A stretch of 64,000 nt of DNA, taken from Xylanibacter ruminicola Ga6B6. GTDB lineage: Bacteria; Bacteroidota; Bacteroidia; Bacteroidales; Bacteroidaceae. The position numbers and the translations under genes are program-made. The stretch is from assembly GCF_000687715.1 (NCBI RefSeq), contig NZ_JHXD01000017.1, forward strand, positions 21,327 through 85,326, given 5' to 3'. Shown in pieces: positions 61,967-64,000 of this stretch. Under the pieces are notes generated by a model. It had not been told where the DNA came from and did no database searches. It saw nothing but the letters and a program-made list of their open reading frames with translations. The first letter of the stretch is position 1, and each line of letters begins with the position of its first letter.

Positions 61967-62432
61967 TTTTTATTACTTTGTGGCGGTTAAGACGGTAATT
62001 TATCCGGCAGCTGATGTGTATCCACCATGTGGTGCCGCTGTGCTCCAGGATCAGCTGATCATAGTCGGCAAACTGCTCGGCATACTTCAGTATAAGCCGT
62101 GCCGTCTGCTCATCTGTAGGGTGCCCGAACGGACGGTGCTTACGTGGGATGGTAATATCGGCTGCCTCACCCTTCAGGTGCTGCGAGGTAGGCACGCCAC
62201 CCACCATCTGGTTGAGCAGCTGGCAGCGGTAGCCGCTGTTAACCTTGATGGGCAGACCCAGCTGCTGGCGCACAGGCTCCAGACAGCGCTCGCACAAGTT
62301 CTGCAGCGCTGTGATGTGCTGTTTCAGTGGGATGTTAGGGATCTGTTTGGCTTCGGCTGTTGCTGAGTAACACATCTCGCCGAGCGTAAAGTGTTCTGTT
62401 AGACGCATGGTTGCATCAATAATAGTTTTCAT
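61956..62432 (-). CDS. M15-family D-Ala-D-Ala carboxypeptidase-like peptidase
   Basis: 158 residues. The metal site is visible as SQHLKGEAADI (His and Asp ligands) and WIHIS (second His), with SGYRCQLLNQMVGG before them: the M15A/endolysin pattern. There is no signal peptide, so release would need a holin or lysis; smalltalk in the same island is a candidate. It overlaps the next gene by 11 bases. Confidence 0.9.
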   Translation of the reverse strand: MKTIIDATMRLTEHFTLGEMCYSATAEAKQIPNIPLKQHITALQNLCERCLEPVRQQLGLPIKVNSGYRCQLLNQMVGGVPTSQHLKGEAADITIPRKHRPFGHPTDEQTARLILKYAEQFADYDQLILEHSGTTWWIHISCRINYRLNRHKVIKNEE

Positions 62433-62605
62433 AATTTTGTTAAGATAATTAGTTATTATTCATTCAAAATAAAAGAAACCCCAAGAAGGGCGCCACCCTT
62501 AAAGGTGACGCCCTACCGTAATAATCTGTTTGCTGGTTGTTGTTGATTCATACTTTTACAGTTTTAAGTGAATTATATTGGTTCCTATAACCATGTGCAA
62601 AGATA
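62433..62605 (-). promoter_or_regulatory. Leader of the peptidase/replication operon with attenuator-like layout
   Basis: The minus-strand -7 box TATCTTTG (62605-62598) precedes a short frame MNQQQPANRLLR (62551-62513) that ends exactly in a hairpin, GGGCGTCACC (62513-62504) with GGTGGCGCCC (62497-62488), followed by a T-rich stretch. The ATG of the peptidase is 55 bases further. The region 62606-62755 shows no gene. Confidence 0.5.
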
Positions 62606-62755
62606 ATATATAAATTAGCACATTCCAAACATTTATCACACATTATTCGGCAGTTCACGTTTCATCTCTTGAAACGCCCTGTTTATGGGCATTTTGAAAT
62701 CTAACTTATTAACGAGTTCACGTTTCTTTGAGATTTTTTAGCAAACTAAATAAAA

Positions 62756-62785
62756 ATCTACATCCAGTCGGCCCTGAATGTAGAT
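62756..62785 (-). terminator. Terminator of the 62842-63240 gene
   Basis: On the minus strand ATCTACATTCAG pairs with CTGGATGTAGAT across GGCCGA, then TTTTATTT. A second hairpin (AGCAGGA/TCCTGCT) lies just upstream. Confidence 0.85.
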
Positions 62786-62841
62786 ACAGAGGAAAAGCAG
62801 GATCAGGAAACATTCCTGCTTGAAGAATCAAGACTTGGGTT

Positions 62842-63240
62842 CTAAGATGTACGTGAACAAGCTTTAATCACACTGCGTAAACGCTGGTCGAAGTTGTGCA
62901 CTTGGCGGTTATCGGCCTCGTTGACACCAAACACCACATGCAGCGCGTGAAAGTACTCCACGCGTTCTGTTGTTGAACGATTACCATGCGGGTTGTTATC
63001 ACTACGCTGCATGGCCAGATACTGCTTGCGGGTGTGACTGACAATCACCTCCAGCACAGCCGTTAAACCACCATACGATTTGGTTGCCCTCATCTCTATA
63101 TGCGCAATTTTATTAATTGCCCCAACAAAACACACTACAGGTCGGCTAGGACCTACTAAAGAGCGAAATTGCTCATAGAATTCTTTTCTACTATCTTTAT
63201 CTTTACGAAGAAAATTATTCAATATCATCTCTGAATACAT
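62842..63240 (-). CDS. Hypothetical protein, 132 residues
   Basis: Not recognised. Mixed alpha/beta with a hydrophobic strand VVCFVGAINKIAHIEM, AVLEVIVSHTRKQYLAMQRS and a C-terminus FGVNEADNRQVHNFDQRLRS. No signal peptide or membrane span. Own promoter, long leader and terminator show that it is an independent unit. Confidence 0.6.
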   Translation of the reverse strand: MYSEMILNNFLRKDKDSRKEFYEQFRSLVGPSRPVVCFVGAINKIAHIEMRATKSYGGLTAVLEVIVSHTRKQYLAMQRSDNNPHGNRSTTERVEYFHALHVVFGVNEADNRQVHNFDQRLRSVIKACSRTS

Positions 63241-63475
63241 TTTTACATAATTATTATTACAAAAACACAGCTACCATGGTGTTAGAAATGTCCAACACCT
63301 AGAAACATTAGTTCCGTTAAGACTCGCACCGGCAGCTAATGGCGCGAGTAAAACGTATTAGGCGAATTTTCCAAACGTGCGCCCATAGCCAGGAAAGCAG
63401 CCCAACAAATCGATCCTGGGCTTAGATAATTAGTTGTTGTGTTAGCTACTTCGGTCATTCCGGAATGCAAAAGTA
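63241..63475 (-). promoter_or_regulatory. Promoter and long structured leader
   Basis: The minus-strand -7 box TACTTTTG (63475-63468) implies a leader of about 220 nt before the ATG at 63240. Hairpins visible are CTCGCGCC/GGTGCGAG and GGTGTT/AACACC. No other gene found in 63241-63508. Confidence 0.5.
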
Positions 63476-63508
63476 ACAAAAATATTTGGAACTTTGCTCA
63501 CTTATTCG

Positions 63509-63516
63509 TATCTTTG
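63509..63516 (+). promoter_or_regulatory. -7 box of the DUF3791 gene pair
   Basis: TATCTTTG, 31 bases before the ATG at 63548. Confidence 0.6.
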
Positions 63517-63547
63517 CCACGGTAAAACAAATAAAACAACAACGATT

Positions 63548-63772
63548 ATGGCATATAGTTTTAAAGAAAAGATGGAGTGGACGATTATCTTTGCCACGGA
63601 GTTCGGTCGACGCTTTGGACTTACGCTCAAGCAGGCGTTCAACTACCTGAGCCGCTTCGGCGCCATCAAGTTTGTTGACGAGCACTACGATTACTGCCAC
63701 ACTCAGTCGTTCCAGTCGATGGTCAGTGACATGGCCGAATACTGCCACAGGAAAGGAGGGGCGCTAGTATAA
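63548..63772 (+). CDS. DUF3791-family protein
   Basis: 74 residues from MAYSFKEKMEWTIIFATEFG. The pattern TLKQAFNYLSRFGAIKFVDE, HYDYCHTQSFQSMVSDMAEY fits DUF3791. Such genes usually come in pairs or with DUF3990 and are suspected toxin-antitoxin or defence components. The next gene starts seven bases later. Confidence 0.8.
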   Translation: MAYSFKEKMEWTIIFATEFGRRFGLTLKQAFNYLSRFGAIKFVDEHYDYCHTQSFQSMVSDMAEYCHRKGGALV

Positions 63773-63778
63773 GCGACT

Positions 63779-64000
63779 ATGAACGAGAAAGAACAGATGA
63801 AGCTCGATATGGTTAAGCACCTGGCTCTGCGACTGATGGATGAAAACTCGCAGCTCACGATTGAGCAGGCCTTGAGCACCGTTATCAACAGCGATACCTA
63901 CCAGCGTCTGCAGGACGATGCTACTGGTCTCTACTACCAGAGTCCTGGCTACGTGTACTCTTTCCTAGAGAACGAACTGAAGACCGCAAGGGTTTCTTAA
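63779..64000 (+). CDS. Partner of the DUF3791 protein, unknown family
   Basis: 73 residues, complete, stop codon at the last base of the window. It shows HLALRLMDENSQLTIEQALS then a YQSPGYVYSFLENELK end, similar in layout to DUF3791-associated small proteins. The unit may continue to the right with a third gene. Confidence 0.65.
   Translation: MNEKEQMKLDMVKHLALRLMDENSQLTIEQALSTVINSDTYQRLQDDATGLYYQSPGYVYSFLENELKTARVS

Overview
The window looks like chromosomal DNA of a Bacteroidales bacterium, most likely Prevotellaceae. The evidence is the many promoters with the Bacteroidetes -7 box TAnnTTTG (usually TACCTTTG or TATCTTTG), a SusC/SusD pair, lipoproteins with Bacteroidetes-type signals, FucI with GH29 fucosidase, a smalltalk/HU module and DUF4876/DUF6850 proteins. 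The genus is an inference. I saw no rRNA, tRNA, IS element or CRISPR array.

Layout. 1-11003 (minus): one long operon encoding a periplasmic binding-protein-like protein, SusC, SusD, two exported double-OsmC proteins, a C_GCAxxG_C_C redox protein, a YtkA/FixH-like lipoprotein and a TonB receptor with an OprC-like CxxxM motif. 11303-13621: divergent metal-type TonB receptor and HMA protein. 13800-20562: dicarboxylate-type symporter, TcdA, LuxR-type regulator, beta-helix lipoprotein and a LytS/LytTR two-component pair. 20674-27330: porin, imelysin, di-heme oxidoreductase, ResB/CcsA fusion, then DUF2023 and flavodoxin, an iron/heme-flavoured set. 27482-29654: nucleoside-hydrolase-like protein and, convergent, a cobalamin-riboswitch unit. 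29720-42456: a TPR-membrane-AraC regulator flanked by two near-identical promoters. The left one drives a small terminated RNA; the right one drives two tiny membrane peptides and a histidine acid phosphatase, followed by a TonB receptor/DUF4876/DUF6850/M16 protease operon. 42506-51080: cysK, metY, Lrp, a peroxide-stress pair (GPx-OhrR), an exported nitroreductase, hemG-hemN and an AraC regulator. 51329-55186: fucose mutarotase, isomerase and fucosidase. 55202-64000: accessory island with two AAA ATPases with repeat-bearing leaders, smalltalk, HU, a phage-like replication module, M15 peptidase and DUF3791-type proteins.

Two regulatory discoveries tie genes together. (1) The promoter of the 11 kb OsmC/SusCD operon aligns without gaps over about 75 bp with the cysK promoter (ATACC-N8-GGTAT, GAATGCCA, GGGATTGTG-N18-TACCTTTG), and hemN shares the GGGATTGTG-N18-TACCTTTG part. 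This suggests that the unusual operon belongs to a sulfur/cysteine or thiol-stress regulon. (2) Paired boxes AGACAAATnGTCGGA sit at exactly the same distance (29 bp) from the -7 boxes on both sides of the TPR-AraC regulator gene, linking a small RNA, two 31-33 residue membrane peptides and a phosphatase into one candidate system. Other notable items are the 58 bp exact repeat flanking an ATPase gene, three OhrR-type palindromes at GPx, and a B12 riboswitch controlling a flavodoxin relative without its FMN phosphate loop.
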